NCBI RefSeq assembly: GCF_024139115.2 | Contig: NW_026942922.1 | Location: 51,523 to 115,522, forward strand | Direction of reading: 5' to 3' | Source of the DNA: Armigeres subalbatus | Lineage: Eukaryota; Arthropoda; Insecta; Diptera; Culicidae | DNA length: 64,000 nucleotides | Shown: positions 47,801 to 61,950 of the stretch, piece after piece | Layout of the letters: the number at the start of each line of letters is the position of its first letter | Numbering within the stretch: the stretch's first letter is position 1 | Notes under the pieces: model-generated | Databases searched by the model: none | What the model was told of the DNA's origin: nothing | What the model saw: the letters and a program-made list of their open reading frames with translations, nothing else | Program-made: the position numbers and the translations under genes

Positions 47801-50800
47801 TGAATTTTCCACTGACCAGTACCCAGGTGCATATGTGGATGCGAGCGAGGTCACTTACACAGTTTTATGCGCTTACATCAATTTTTAAAAATAGTCCTAA
47901 GAATAAAACTCAGGTTGGGTATTTGAATCTACAATTGAATGAATTTTCCACTGACCAGTACCCAGGTGCATATGTGGATGCGAGCGAGGTTGGTGACCTC
48001 GACCTAGTGTCTTACACAGTTTTATGCGCTTACATCAATTTTTGAAAATAGTCCTAAGAATAAAACTCAGGTTTGGTATTTGAATCTACAATTGAATGAA
48101 TTTTCCACTGACCAGTACCCAACCCAGGTGCATATGTGGATGCGAGCGAGGTTGGTGACCTCGACCTAGTGTCTTACACAGTTTTATGCGCTTACATCAA
48201 TTTTGAAAATAGTCCTCAGAATAAAACTCAGGTTGAGTATTTAAATCTACAATTGAATGAATTTTCCACTGACCAGTACCCAGGTGCATATGTGGATGCG
48301 AGCGAGTTCAATGACCTCGATCTAGTGTCTTACACAGTTTAATGCGCTTACACCAATTTTGAAAATAGTCCTAAGAATAAAATTCAGGTTGGGTATTGGA
48401 ATCTACAATTGAATGAATTTTCCACTGACCAGTACCCAGGTGCATATGTGGATGCGAGCGAGGTTGGTGACCTCGACCTAGTGTCTTACACAGTTTAATG
48501 CGCTTACATCAATTTTGAAAATAGTCCTCAGAATAAAACTCAGGTTTGGTATTTGAATCTACAATTGAATGAATTTTCCACTGACCAGTACCCAGGTGCA
48601 TATGTGGATGCGAGCGAGGTTGGTGACCTCGACCTAGTGTCTTACACAGTTTAATGCGCTTACACCAATTTTTGAAAATAGTCCTAAGAATAAAACTCAG
48701 GTTGGGTATTGGAATCTACAATTGAATGAATTTTCCACTGACCAGTACCCAGGTGCACATGTGGTTGCGAGCGAGGTTGTTGACCTCGACCTAGTGTCTT
48801 ACACAGTTTTATGCGCTTACATCAATTTTTGAAAATAGTCCTAAGAATAAAACCCAGGTTGGGTATTTAAATCTACAATTGAATGAATGCACATACCCAG
48901 GTGCATATGTGGATGCGAGCGAGGTTGTTGACCTCGACCTAGTGTCTTACACAGTTTTATGCGCTTACATCAATTTTTGAAAATAGTCCTAAGAATAAAT
49001 CTCAGGTTGGGTATTTGAATTTACAATTGAATGAATTTTCCACTGACCAGTACCCAGGTGCATATGTGGATGCGAGCGAGGTTGGTGACCTCGACCTAGT
49101 GTCTTACACAGTTTTATGCGCTTACATAAATTTTTAGAAATAGTCCTAAGAATAAAACTCAGGTTGGGTATTTGAATCTACAATTGAATGAATTTTCCAC
49201 TGACCAGTACCCAGGTGCATATGTGAATGCGAGCGAGGTTGGTGACCTCGACCTGGTGTCCTACACAGTTTTATGCGCTTATAACAATTTTTGAAAATAG
49301 TCCTAAGAATAAAACTCAGGTTGGGTATTTGAATCTACAATTGAATGAATTTTCCACTGACCAGTACCCAGGTGCATATGTGGATGCGAGCGAGGTTGGT
49401 GACCTCGACCTAGTGTCTTACACAGTTTAATGCGCTTACATCAATTTTTGAAAATAGTCCTCAGAATAAAACTCAGGTTTGGTATTTGAATCTACAATTG
49501 AATGAATTTTCCACTGACCAGTACCCAGGTGCATGAATTTTCCACTGACCAGTACCCAGGTGCATATGTGGATGCGAGCGAGTTCAATGACCTCGACCTA
49601 GTGTCTTACACAGTTTTATGCGCTTACATCAATTTTTGAAAATAGTCCTAAGAATAAAACTCAGGTTGGGTATTTAAATCTACAATTGAATGAATTTTCC
49701 ACTGACCAGTACCCAGGTGCACATGTGGTTGCGAGCGAGGTTGTTGACCTCGACCTAGTGTCTTACACAGTTTTATGCGCTTACATCAATTTTTGAAAAT
49801 AGTCCTAAGAATAAAACTCAGGTTGGGTATTTAAATCTACAATTGAATGAATTTTCCACTGACCAGTACCCAGGTGCATATGTGGATGCGAGCGAGGTTG
49901 TTGACCTCGACCTAGTGTCTTACACAGTTTTATGCGCTTACATCAATTTTTGAAAATAGTCCTAAGAATAAAACTCAGGTTGGGTATTTAAATCTACAAT
50001 TGAATGAATTTTCCACTGACCAGTACCCAGGTGCATATGTGGATGCGAGCGAGGTTGGTGACCTCGACCTAGTGTCTTACACAGTTTAATGCGCTTACAT
50101 CAATTTTTGAAAATAGTCCTCAGAATAAAACTCAGGTTTGGTATTTGAATCTACAATTGAATGAATTTTCCACTGACCAGTACCCAGGTGCATGAATTTT
50201 CCACTGACCAGTACCCAGGTGCATATGTGGATGCGAGCGAGTTCAATGACCTCGACCTAGTGTCTTACACAGTTTTATGCGCTTACATCAATTTTTGAAA
50301 ATAGTCCTAAGAATAAAACTCAGGTTGGGTATTTAAATCTACAATTGAATGAATTTTCCACTGACCAGTACCCAGGTGCACATGTGGTTGCGAGCGAGGT
50401 TGTTGACCTCGACCTAGTGTCTTACACAGTTTTATGCGCTTACATCAATTTTTGAAAATAGTCCTCAGAATAAAACTCAGGTTTGGTATTTGAATCTACA
50501 ATTGAATGAATTTTCCACTGACCAGTACCCAGGTGCACATGTGGTTGCGAGCGAGGTTGTTGACCTCGACCTAGTGTCTTACACAGTTTTATGCGCTTAC
50601 ATCAATTTTTGAAAATAGTCCTAAGAATAAAACTCAGGTTTGGTATTTGAATCTACAATTGAATGAATTTTCCACTGACCAGTACCCAGGTGCATGAATT
50701 TTCCACTGACCAGTACCCAGGTGCATATGTGGATGCGAGCGAGTTCAATGACCTCGATCTAGTGTCTTACACAGTTTAATGCGCTTACATCAATTTTGAA

Positions 50801-53800
50801 AATAGTCCTCAGAATAAAACTCAGGTTTGGTATTTGAATCTACAATTGAATGAATTTTCCACTGACCAGTACCCAGGTGCATGAATTTTCCACTGACCAG
50901 TACCCAGGTGCATATGTGGATGCGAGCGAGTTCAATGACCTCGACCTAGTGTCTTACACAGTTTTATGCGCTTACATCAATTTTTGAAAATAGTCCTCAG
51001 AATAAAACTCAGGTTTGGTATTTGAATCTACAATTGAATGAATTTTCCACTGACCAGTACCCAGGTGCATATGTGGATGCGAGCGAGGTTGGTGACCTCG
51101 ACCTAGTGTCTTACACAGTTGTATGCGCTTACATCAATTTTGAAAATAGTCCTAAGAATAAAACTCAGGTTTGGTATTTGAATCTACAATTGAATGAATT
51201 TTCCACTGACCAGTACCCAGGTGCATGAATTTTCCACTGACCAGTACCCAGGTGCATATGTGGATGCGAGCGAGGTTGGTGACCTCGACCTAGTGTCTTA
51301 CACAGTTTTATGCGCTTACATCAATGTTTGAAAATAGTCCTCCGAATAAAACTCAGGTTGGGTATTTAAATCTACAATTGAATGAATTTTCCACTGACCA
51401 GTACCCAGGTGCATATGTGGATGCGAGCGAGTTCAATGACCTCGATCTAGTGTCTTACACAGTTTAATGCGCTTACACCAATTTTGAAAATAGTCCTAAG
51501 AATAAAATTCAGGTTGGGTATTGGAATCTACAATTGAATGAATTTTCCACTGACCAGTACCCAGGTGCATATGTGGATTCGAGCGAGGTTGGTGACCTCG
51601 ACCTAGTGTCTTACACAGTTTAATGCGCTTACACCAATTTTTGAAAATAGTCCTAAGAATAAAACTCAGGTTGGGTATTGGAATCTACAATTGAATGAAT
51701 TTTCCACTGACCAGTACCCAGGTGCACATGTGGTTGCGAGCGAGGTTGTTGACCTCGACCTAGTGTCTTACACAGTTTTATGCGCTTACATCAATTTTTG
51801 AAAATAGTCCTAAGAATAAAACCCAGGTTGGGTATTTAAATCTACAATTGAATGAATGCACATACCCAGGTGCATATGTGGATGCGAGCGAGGTTGGTGA
51901 CCTCGACCTAGTGTCTTACACAGTTTTATGCGCTTACATCAATTTTTGAAAATAGTCCTAAGAATAAAACTCAGGTTGGGTATTTGAATTTACAATTGAA
52001 TGAATTTTCCACTGACCAGTACCCAGGTGCATATGTGGATGCGAGCGAGGTTGGTGACCTCGACCTAGTGTCTTACACAGTTTAATGCGCTTACACCAAT
52101 TTTTGAAAATAGTCCTAAGAATAAAACTCAGGTTGGGTATTGGAATCTACAATTGAATGAATTTTCCACTGACCAGTACCCAGGTGCACATGTGGTTGCG
52201 AGCGAGGTTGTTGACCTCGACCTAGTGTCTTACACAGTTTAATGCGCTTACATCAATTTTTGAAAATAGTCCTCAGAATAAAACTCAGGTTTGGTATTTG
52301 AATCTACAATTGAATGAATTTTCCACTGACCAGTACCCAGGTGCATATGTGGATGCGAGCGAGGTTGGTGACCTCGACCTAGTGTCTTACACAGTTTAAT
52401 GCGCTTACACCAATTTTTGAAAATAGTCCTAAGAATAAAACTCAGGTTGGGTATTGGAATCTACAATTGAATGAATTTTCCACTGACCAGTACCCAGGTG
52501 CACATGTGGTTGCGAGCGAGGTTGTTGACCTCGACCTAGTGTCTTACACAGTTTTATGCGCTTACATCAATTTTTGAAAATAGTCCTAAGAATAAAACCC
52601 AGGTTGGGTATTTAAATCTACAATTGAATGAATGCACATACCCAGGTGCATATGTGGATGCGAGCGAGGTTGGTGACCTCGACCTAGTGTCTTACACAGT
52701 TTTATGCGCTTACATCAATTTTTGAAAATAGTCCTAAGAATAAAACTCAGGTTGGGTATTTGAATTTACAATTGAATGAATTTTCCACTGACCAGTACCC
52801 AGGTGCATATGTGGGATGCGAGCGAGGTTGGTGACCTCGACCTAGTGTCTTACATAGTTTTATGCGCTTACATCAATTTTTGAAAATAGTCCTAAGAATA
52901 AAACTCAGGTTGGGTATTTGAATTTACAATTGAATGAATTTTCCACTGACCAGTACCCAGGTGCATATGTGGATGCGAGCGAGGTTGGTGACCTCGACCT
53001 AGTGTCTTACACAGTTTAATGCGCTTACATCAATTTTTGAAAATAGTCCTCAGAATAAAACTCAGGTTTGGTATTTGAATCTACAATTGAATGAATTTTC
53101 CACTGACCAGTACCCAGGTGCATATGTGGATGCGAGCGAGGTTGGTGACCTCGACCTAGTGTCTTACACAGTTTAATGCGCTTACACCAATTTTGAAAAT
53201 AGTCCTAAGAATAAAACTCAGGTTGGGTATTGGAATCTACAATTGAATTAATTTTCCACTGACCAGTACCCAGGTGCACATGTGGTTGCGAGCGAGGTTG
53301 TTGACCTCGACCTAGTGTCTTACACAGTTTAATGCGCTTACATCAATTTTTGAAAATAGTCCTAAGAATAAAACCCAGGTTGGGTATTTAAATCTACAAT
53401 TGAATGAATGCACATACCCAGGTGCATATGTGGATGCGAGCGAGGTTGGTGACCTCGACCTAGTGTCTTACACAGTTTTATGCGCTTACATCAATTTTGA
53501 AAATAGTCCTAAGAATAAAACTCAGGTTGGGTATTTGAATTTACAATTGAATGAATTTTCCACTGACCAGTACCCAGGTGCATATGTGGATGCGAGCGAG
53601 GTTGGTGACCTCGACCTAGTGTCTTACACAGTTTTATGCGCTTACATCAATTTTTGAAAATAGTCCTAAGAATAAAACTCAGGTTGGGTATTTAAATCTA
53701 CAATTGAATGAATGCACATACCCAGGTGCATATGTGGATGCGAGCGAGGTTGGTGACCTCGACCTAGTGTCTTACACAGTTTTATGCGCTTACATCAATT

Positions 53801-56800
53801 TTGAAAATAGTCCTAAGAATAAAACTCAGGTTGGGTATTTAAATCTACAATTGAATGAATTTTCCACTGACCAGTACCCAGGTGCATATGTGGATGCGAG
53901 CGAGGTTGGTGACCTCGACCTAGTGTCTTACACAGTTTTATGCGCTTACATCAATTTTTAAAAATAGTCCTAAGAATAAAACTCAGGTTGGGTATTTGAA
54001 TTTACAATTGAATTAATTTTCCACTGACCAGTACCCAGGTGCATATGTGGATGCGAGCGAGGTTGGTGACCTCGACCTAGTGTCTTACACAGTTTTATGC
54101 GCTTACATCAATTTTTGAAAATAGTCCTAAGAATAAAACTCAGGTTGGGTATTTGAATCTACAATTGAATGAGTTTTCCACTGACCAGTTCCCAGGTGCA
54201 TATGTGGATGCGAGCGAGGTTGGTGACCTCGACCTAGTGTCTTACACAGTTTAATGCGCTTACACCAATTTTTGAAAATAGTCCTAAGAATAAAATTCAG
54301 GTTGGGTATTTGAATCTACAATTGAATGAATTTTCCACTGACCAGTACCCAGGTGCATATGTGGATGCGAGCGAGTTCAATGACCTCGATCTAGTGTCTT
54401 ACACAGTTTAATGCGCTTACACCAATTTTTGAAAATAGTCCTAAGAATAAAATTCAGGTTGGGTATTGGAATCTACAATTGAATGAATTTTCCACTGACC
54501 AGTACCCAGGTGCATATGTGGATGCGAGCGAGTTCAATGACCTCGACCTAGTGTCTTACACAGTTTTATGCGCTTACATCAATTTTTGAAAATAGTCCTA
54601 AGAATAAAACTCAGGTTGGGTATTTGAATTTACAATTGAATTAATTTTCCACTGACCAGTACCCAGGTGCATATGTGGATGCGAGCGAGGTTGGTGACCT
54701 CGACCTAGTGTCTTACACAGTTTTATGCGCTTACATCAATTTTTGAAAATAGTCCTAAGAATAAAACTCAGGTTGGGTATTTGAATCTACAATTGAATGA
54801 ATTTTCCACTGACCAGTACCCAGGTGCATATGTGGATGCGAGCGAGGTTGGTGACCTCGACCTAGTGTCTTACACAGTTTTATGCGCTTACATCAATTTT
54901 GAAAATAGTCCTAAGAATAAAACTCAGGTTTGGTATTTGAATCTACAATTGAATGAATTTTCCACTGACCAGTACCCAACCCAGGTGCATATGTGGATGC
55001 GAGCGAGGTTGGTGACCTCGACCTAGTGTCTTACACAGTTTTATGCGCTTACATCAATTTTTGAAAATAGTCCTCAGAATAAAACTCAGGTTGAGTATTT
55101 AAATCTACAATTGAATGAATTTTCCACTGACCAGTACCCAGGTGCATATGTGGATGCGAGCGAGTTCAATGACCTCGATCTAGTGTCTTACACAGTTTAA
55201 TGCGCTTACACCAATTTTTGAAAATAGTCCTAAGAATAAAATTCAGGTTGGGTATTGGAATCTACAATTGAATGAATTTTCCACTGACCAGTACCCAGGT
55301 GCATATGTGGATGCGAGCGAGGTTGGTGACCTCGACCTAGTGTCTTACACAGTTTAATGCGCTTACATCAATTTTTGAAAATAGTCCTAGAATAAATCTC
55401 AGGTTGGGTATTTGAATTTACAATTGAATGAATTTTCCACTGACCAGTACCCAGGTGCATATGTGGATGCGAGCGAGGTTGGTGACCTCGACCTAGTGTC
55501 TTACACAGTTTTATGCGCTTACATCAATTTTTGAAAATAGTCCTAAGAATAAAACCCAGGTTGGGTATTTAAATCTACAATTGAATGAATGCACATACCC
55601 AGGTGCATATGTGGATGCGAGCGAGGTTGTTGACCTCGACCTAGTGTCTTACACAGTTTTATGCGCTTACATCAATTTTTGAAAATAGTCCTAAGAATAA
55701 ATCTCAGGTTGGGTATTTGAATTTACAATTGAATGAATTTTCCACTGACCAGTACCCAGGTGCATATGTGGATGCGAGCGAGGTTGGTGACCTCGACCTA
55801 GTGTCTTACACAGTTTAATGCGCTTACATCAATTTTTGAAAATAGTCCTAAGAATAAATCTCAGGTTGGGTATTTGAATTTACAATTGAATGAATTTTCC
55901 ACTGACCAGTACCCAGGTGCATATGTGGATGCGAGCGAGGTTGGTGACCTCGACCTAGTGTCTTACACAGTTTTATGCGCTTACATCAATTTTTAAAATA
56001 GTCCTAAGAATAAAACTCAGGTTGGGTATTTGAATTTACAATTGAATTAATTTTCCACTGACCAGTACCCAGGTGCATATGTGGATGCGAGCGAGTTCAA
56101 TGACCTCGACCTAGTGTCTTACACAGTTTTATGCGCTTACATCAATTTTTGAAAATAGTCCTAAGAATAAAACTCAGGTTGGGTATTTAAATCTACAATT
56201 GAATGAATTTTCCACTGACCAGTACCCAGGTGCATATGTGGATGCGAGCGAGGTTGGTGACCTCGACCTAGTGTCTTACACAGTTTTATGCGCTTACATC
56301 AATTTTTGAAAATAGTCCTAAGAATAAAACTCAGGTTTGGTATTTGAATCTACAATTGAATGAATTTTCCACTGACCAGTACCCAACCCAGGTGCATATG
56401 TGGATGCGAGCGAGGTTGGTGACCTCGACCTAGTGTCTTACACAGTTTTATGCGCTTACATCAATTTTTGAAAATAGTCCTCAGAATAAAACTCAGGTTG
56501 AGTATTTAAATCTACAATTGAATGAATTTTCCACTGACCAGTACCCAGGTGCATATGTGGATGCGAGCGAGTTCAATGACCTCGATCTAGTGTCTTACAC
56601 AGTTTAATGCGCTTACACCAATTTTTGAAAATAGTCCTAAGAATAAAATTCAGGTTGGGTATTGGAATCTACAATTGAATGAATTTTCCACTGACCAGTA
56701 CCCAGGTGCATATGTGGATGCGAGCGAGGTTGGTGACCTCGACCTAGTGTCTTACACAGTTTAATGCGCTTACATCAATTTTGAAAATAGTCCTAAGAAT

Positions 56801-59800
56801 AAATCTCAGGTTGGGTATTTGAATTTACAATTGAATGAATTTTCCACTGACCAGTACCCAGGTGCATATGTGGATGCGAGCGAGGTTGGTGACCTCGACC
56901 TAGTGTCTTACACAGTTTTATGCGCTTACATCAATTTTTGAAAATAGTCCTAAGAATAAAACCCAGGTTGGGTATTTAAATCTACAATTGAATGAATGCA
57001 CATACCCAGGTGCATATGTGGATGCGAGCGAGGTTGTTGACCTCGACCTAGTGTCTTACACAGTTTTATGCGCTTACATCAATTTTTGAAAATAGTCCTA
57101 AGAATAAATCTCAGGTTGGGTATTTGAATTTACAATTGAATGAATTTTCCACTGACCAGTACCCAGGTGCATATGTGGATGCGAGCGAGGTTGGTGACCT
57201 CGACATAGTGTCTTACACAGTTTTATGCGCTTACATCAATTTTTGAAAATAGTCCTAAGAATAAATCTCAGGTTGGGTATTTGAATTTACAATTGAATGA
57301 ATTTTCCACTGACCAGTACCCAGGTGCATATGTGGATGCGAGCGAGGTTGGTGACCTCGACCTAGTGTCTTACACAGTTTTATGCGCTTACATCAATTTT
57401 TAAAAATAGTCCTAAGAATAAAACTCAGGTTGGGTATTTGAATTTACAATTGAATTAATTTTCCACTGACCAGTACCCAGGTGCATATGTGGATGCGAGC
57501 GAGGTTGGTGACCTCGACCTAGTGTCTTACACAGTTTAATGCGCTTACATCAATTTTTGAAAATAGTCCTAAGAATAAATCTCAGGTTGGGTATTTGAAT
57601 TGACAAATGAATGAACTTTCCACTGACCACTACCCAGGTGCATATGTGGATGCGAGCGAGGTTGGTGACCTCGACCTAGTGTCTTACACAGTTTAATGCG
57701 CTTACATCAATTTTTGAAAATAGTCCTAAGAATAAATCTCAGGTTGGGTATTTGAATTTACAATTGAATGAATTTTCCACTGACCAGTACCCAGGTGCAT
57801 ATGTGGATGCGAGCGAGGTTGGTGACCTCGACCTAGTGTCTTACACAGTTTTATGCGCTTACATCAATTTTTAAAAATAGTCCTAAGAATAAAACTCAGG
57901 TTGGGTATTTGAATTTACAATTGAATTAATTTTCCACTGACCAGTACCCAGGTGCATATGTGGATGCGAGCGAGGTTGGTGACCTCGACCTAGTGTCTTA
58001 CACAGTTTTATGCGCTTACATCAATTTTTGAAAATAGTCCTAAGAATAAAACTCAGGTTGGGTATTTAAATCTACAATTGAATGAGTTTTCCACTGACCA
58101 GTTCCCAGGTGCATATGTGGATGCGAGCGAGGTTGGTGACCTCGACCTAGTGTCTTACACAGTTTTATGCGCTTACATCAATTTTTGAAAATAGTCCTAA
58201 GAATAAAACTCAGGTTGGGTATTTGAATTTACAATTGAATGAATTTTCCACTGACCAGTACCCAGGTGCATATGTGGATGCGAGCGAGGTTGGTGACCTC
58301 GACCTAGTGTCTTACACAGTTTTATGCGCTTACATCAATTTTTAAAAATAGTCCTAAGAATAAAACTCAGGTTGGGTATTTGAATTTACAATTGAATTAA
58401 TTTTCCACTGACCAGTACCCAGGTGCATATGTGGATGCGAGCGAGGTTGGTGACCTCGACCTAGTGTCTTACACAGTTTTATGCGCTTACATCAATTTTT
58501 GAAAATAGTCCTAAGAATAAAACTCAGGTTGGGTATTTAAATCTACAATTGAATGAGTTTTCCACTGACCAGTTCCCAGGTGCATATGTGGATGCGAGCG
58601 AGGTTGGTGACCTCGACCTAGTGTCTTACACAGTTTTATGCGCTTACATCAATTTTGAAAAATAGTCCTAAGAATAAAACTCAGGTTGGGTATTTAAATC
58701 TACAATTGAATGAATTTTCCACTGACCAGTACCCAGGTGCATATGTGGATGCGAGCGAGGTTGGTGACCTCGACCTAGTGTCTTACACAGTTTTATGCGC
58801 TTACATCAATTTTTGAAAATAGTCCTAAGAATAAAACTCAGGTTGGGTATTTAAATCTACAATTGAATGAATTTTCCACTGACCAGTACCCAGGTGCATA
58901 TGTGGATGCGAGCGAGGTTGGTGACCTCGACCTAGTGTCTTACACAGTTTTATGCGCTTACATCAATTTTTAAAAATAGTCCTAAGAATAAAACTCAGGT
59001 TGGGTATTTGAATTTACAATTGAATTAATTTTCCACTGACCAGTACCCAGGTGCATATGTGGATGCGAGCGAGGTTGGTGACCTCGACCTAGTGTCTTAC
59101 ACAGTTTTATGCGCTTACATCAATTTTTGAAAATAGTCCTAAGAATAAAACTCAGGTTGGGTATTTAAATCTACAATTGAATGAATTTTCCACTGACCAG
59201 TACCCAGGTGCATATGTGGATGCGAGCGAGGTTGGTGACCTCGACCTAGTGTCTTACACAGTTTTATGCGCTTACATCAATTTTGAAAATAGTCCTAAGA
59301 ATAAAACTCAGGTTGGGTATTTAAATCTACAATTGAATGAATTTTCCACTGACCAGTACCCAGGTGCATATGTGGATGCGAGCGAGGTTGGTGACCTCGA
59401 CCTAGTGTCTTACACAGTTTTATGCGCTTACATCAATTTTTAAAAATAGTCCTAAGAATAAAACTCAGGTTGGGTATTTGAATTTACAATTGAATTAATT
59501 TTCCACTGACCAGTACCCAGGTGCATATGTGGATGCGAGCGAGGTTGGTGACCTCGACCTAGTGTCTTACACAGTTTTATGCGCTTACATCAATTTTTGA
59601 AAATAGTCCTAAGAATAAAACTCAGGTTGGGTATTTAAATCTACAATTGAATGAGTTTTCCACTGACCAGTTCCCAGGTGCATATGTGGATGCGAGCGAG
59701 GTTGGTGACCTCGACCTAGTGTCTTACACAGTTTTATGCGCTTACATCAATTTTTGAAAATAGTCCTAAGAATAAAACTCAGGTTGGGTATTTAAATCTA

Positions 59801-61519
59801 CAATTGAATGAATTTTCCACTGACCAGTACCCAGGTGCATATGTGGATGCGAGCGAGGTTGTTGACCTCGACCTAGTGTCTTACACAGTTTTATGCGCTT
59901 ACATCAATTTTTGAAAATAGTCCTAAGAATAAAACTCAGGTTGGGTATTTAAATCTACAATTGAATGAGTTTTCCACTGACCAGTTCCCAGGTGCATATG
60001 TGGATGCGAGCGAGGTTGGTGACCTCGACCTAGTGTCTTACACAGTTTTATGCGCTTACATCAATTTTTGAAAATAGTCCTAAGAATAAAACTCAGGTTG
60101 GGTATTTAAATCTACAATTGAATGAGTTTTCCACTGACCAGTTCCCAGGTGCATATGTGGATGCGAGCGAGGTTGGTGACCTCGACCTAGTGTCTTACAC
60201 AGTTTAATGCGCTTACACCAATTTTTGAAAATAGTCCTAAGAATAAAACTCAGGTTGGGTATTGGAATCTACAATTGAATGAATTTTCCACTGACCAGTA
60301 CCCAGGTGCACATGTGGTTGCGAGCGAGGTTGTTGACCTCGACCTAGTGTCTTACACAGTTTTATGCGCTTACATCAATTTTTGAAAATAGTCCTAAGAA
60401 TAAAACTCAGGTTGGGTATTTGAATCTACAATTGAATGAGTTTTCCACTGACCAGTTCCCAGGTGCATATGTGGATGCGAGCGAGGTTGGTGACCTCGAC
60501 CTAGTGTCTTACACAGTTTAATGCGCTTACACCAATTTTTGAAAATAGTCCTAAGAATAAAACTCAGGTTGGGTATTGGAATCTACAATTGAATGAATTT
60601 TCCACTGACCAGTACCCAGGTGCACATGTGGTTGCGAGCGAGGTTGTTGACCTCGACCTAGTGTCTTACACAGTTTTATGCGCTTACATCAATTTTTGAA
60701 AATAGTCCTAAGAATAAAACTCAGGTTGGGTATTTAAATCTACAATTGAATGAATGCACATACCCAGGTGCATATGTGGATGCGAGCGAGGTTGGTGACC
60801 TCGACCTAGTGTCTTACACAGTTTAATGCGGTTACATCAATTTTTGAAAATAGTCCTAAGAATAAAACTCAGGTTGGGTATTTAAATCTACAATTGAATG
60901 AATTTTCCACTGACCAGTACCCAGGTGCATATGTGGATGCGAGCGAGGTTGGTGACCTCGACCTTATGTCTTACACAGTTTAATGCGCTAACATCAATTT
61001 TTGAAAATAGTTCTAAGAATAAAACTCAGGTTGGGTATTTAAATCTACAATTGAATGAATTTTCCACTGACCAGTACCCAGGTGCATATGTGGATGCGAG
61101 CGAGGTTGGTGACCTCGACCTAGTGTCTTACACAGTTTTATGCGCTTACATCAATTTTTGAAAATAGTCCTAAGAATAAAACTCAGGTTGGGTATTTAAA
61201 TCTACAATTGAATGAATTTTCCACTGACCAGTACCCAGGTGCACATGTGGTTGCGAGCGAGGTTGTTGACCTCGACCTAGTGTCTTACACAGTTTTATGC
61301 GCTTACATCAATTTTTGAAAATAGTCCTAAGAATAAAACTCAGGTTGGGTATTTAAATCTACAATTGAATGAATGCACATACCCAGGTGCATATGTGGAT
61401 GCGAGCGAGGTTGGTGACCTCGACCTAGTGTCTTACACAGTTTTATGCGCTTACATCAATTTTTGAAAATAGTCCTAAGAATAAAACTCAGGTTGGGTAT
61501 TTAAATCTACAATTGAATG
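26871..61519. repeat. 157-bp satellite array, main block (about 220 copies)
   Basis: In the register of CAGGTTGGGTATTT the first copies lie at 26887, 27044, 27201 and 27358, giving a 157-bp unit. Regular variants are 147 bp (GAATGCACATACCC replacing the GAATTTTCCACTGACC part), about 188 bp (a 31-bp duplication starting TGAATTTTCC) and 156 bp (one T fewer in CAATTTTTGAAA). The 156-bp form gives 52-codon periodic open frames up to 144 codons (28765-29199), an effect of the unit. Private variants recur at about 5-kb steps, showing higher-order units. The monomer has a dyad CGAGGT...ACCTCG. No gene is credible inside. Confidence 0.97.
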
Positions 61520-61942
61520 CAAGGATGTTAACGATCATTCAGTAATTTGCGTTCGATCATTTAGTAGTTTGTCAATAACACATTCCAGAAGCTGAATTTC
61601 AAAATATGTTGTATGGTGGACTTCTAGTGCGAAGGTTTTTCTACAACTTTGCCTAATGGTTCGTTATTAGAATTCAACTAATAACGGAGTTAGAGCGCTA
61701 GTTGCAGTAACTTAGACTAAATGATTGGAATTTTGTTATCATTTAGTCTAAGTTACTGAAACTATAGCTATAACTCCGTTACTAGTGGAATTCAAACAAC
61801 GAACCATTAGGCAGAGTTGTAGAAAAACCTTCGCACTACAAGTCCACCATACAACATATTTTGAAATTCAGCTTCTAGAATGAGTTATTGGCAAACTACT
61901 AAATGATCGAACGCAAATATTGAATGATCATTAACATCCTTG
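61520..61942. mobile_element. 423-bp foldback element in the satellite, 8-bp duplication
   Basis: Almost the whole insert is an inverted repeat: the ends CAAGGATGTTAA and TTAACATCCTTG, then arms of about 205 bp meeting around 61730. ATTGAATG is duplicated at 61512-61519 and 61943-61950. No coding capacity. An 8-bp duplication suggests hAT-type mobilisation. Confidence 0.85.
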
Positions 61943-61950
61943 ATTGAATG

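Noticed and set aside
28765..61161. Many plus-strand frames encoding NLQLNEFSTDQYPGAYVDAS-type peptides as genes
   Set aside because: They are readings of satellite monomers that stay open only where the T-run is one base shorter; no start context, splice signals or unique sequence.
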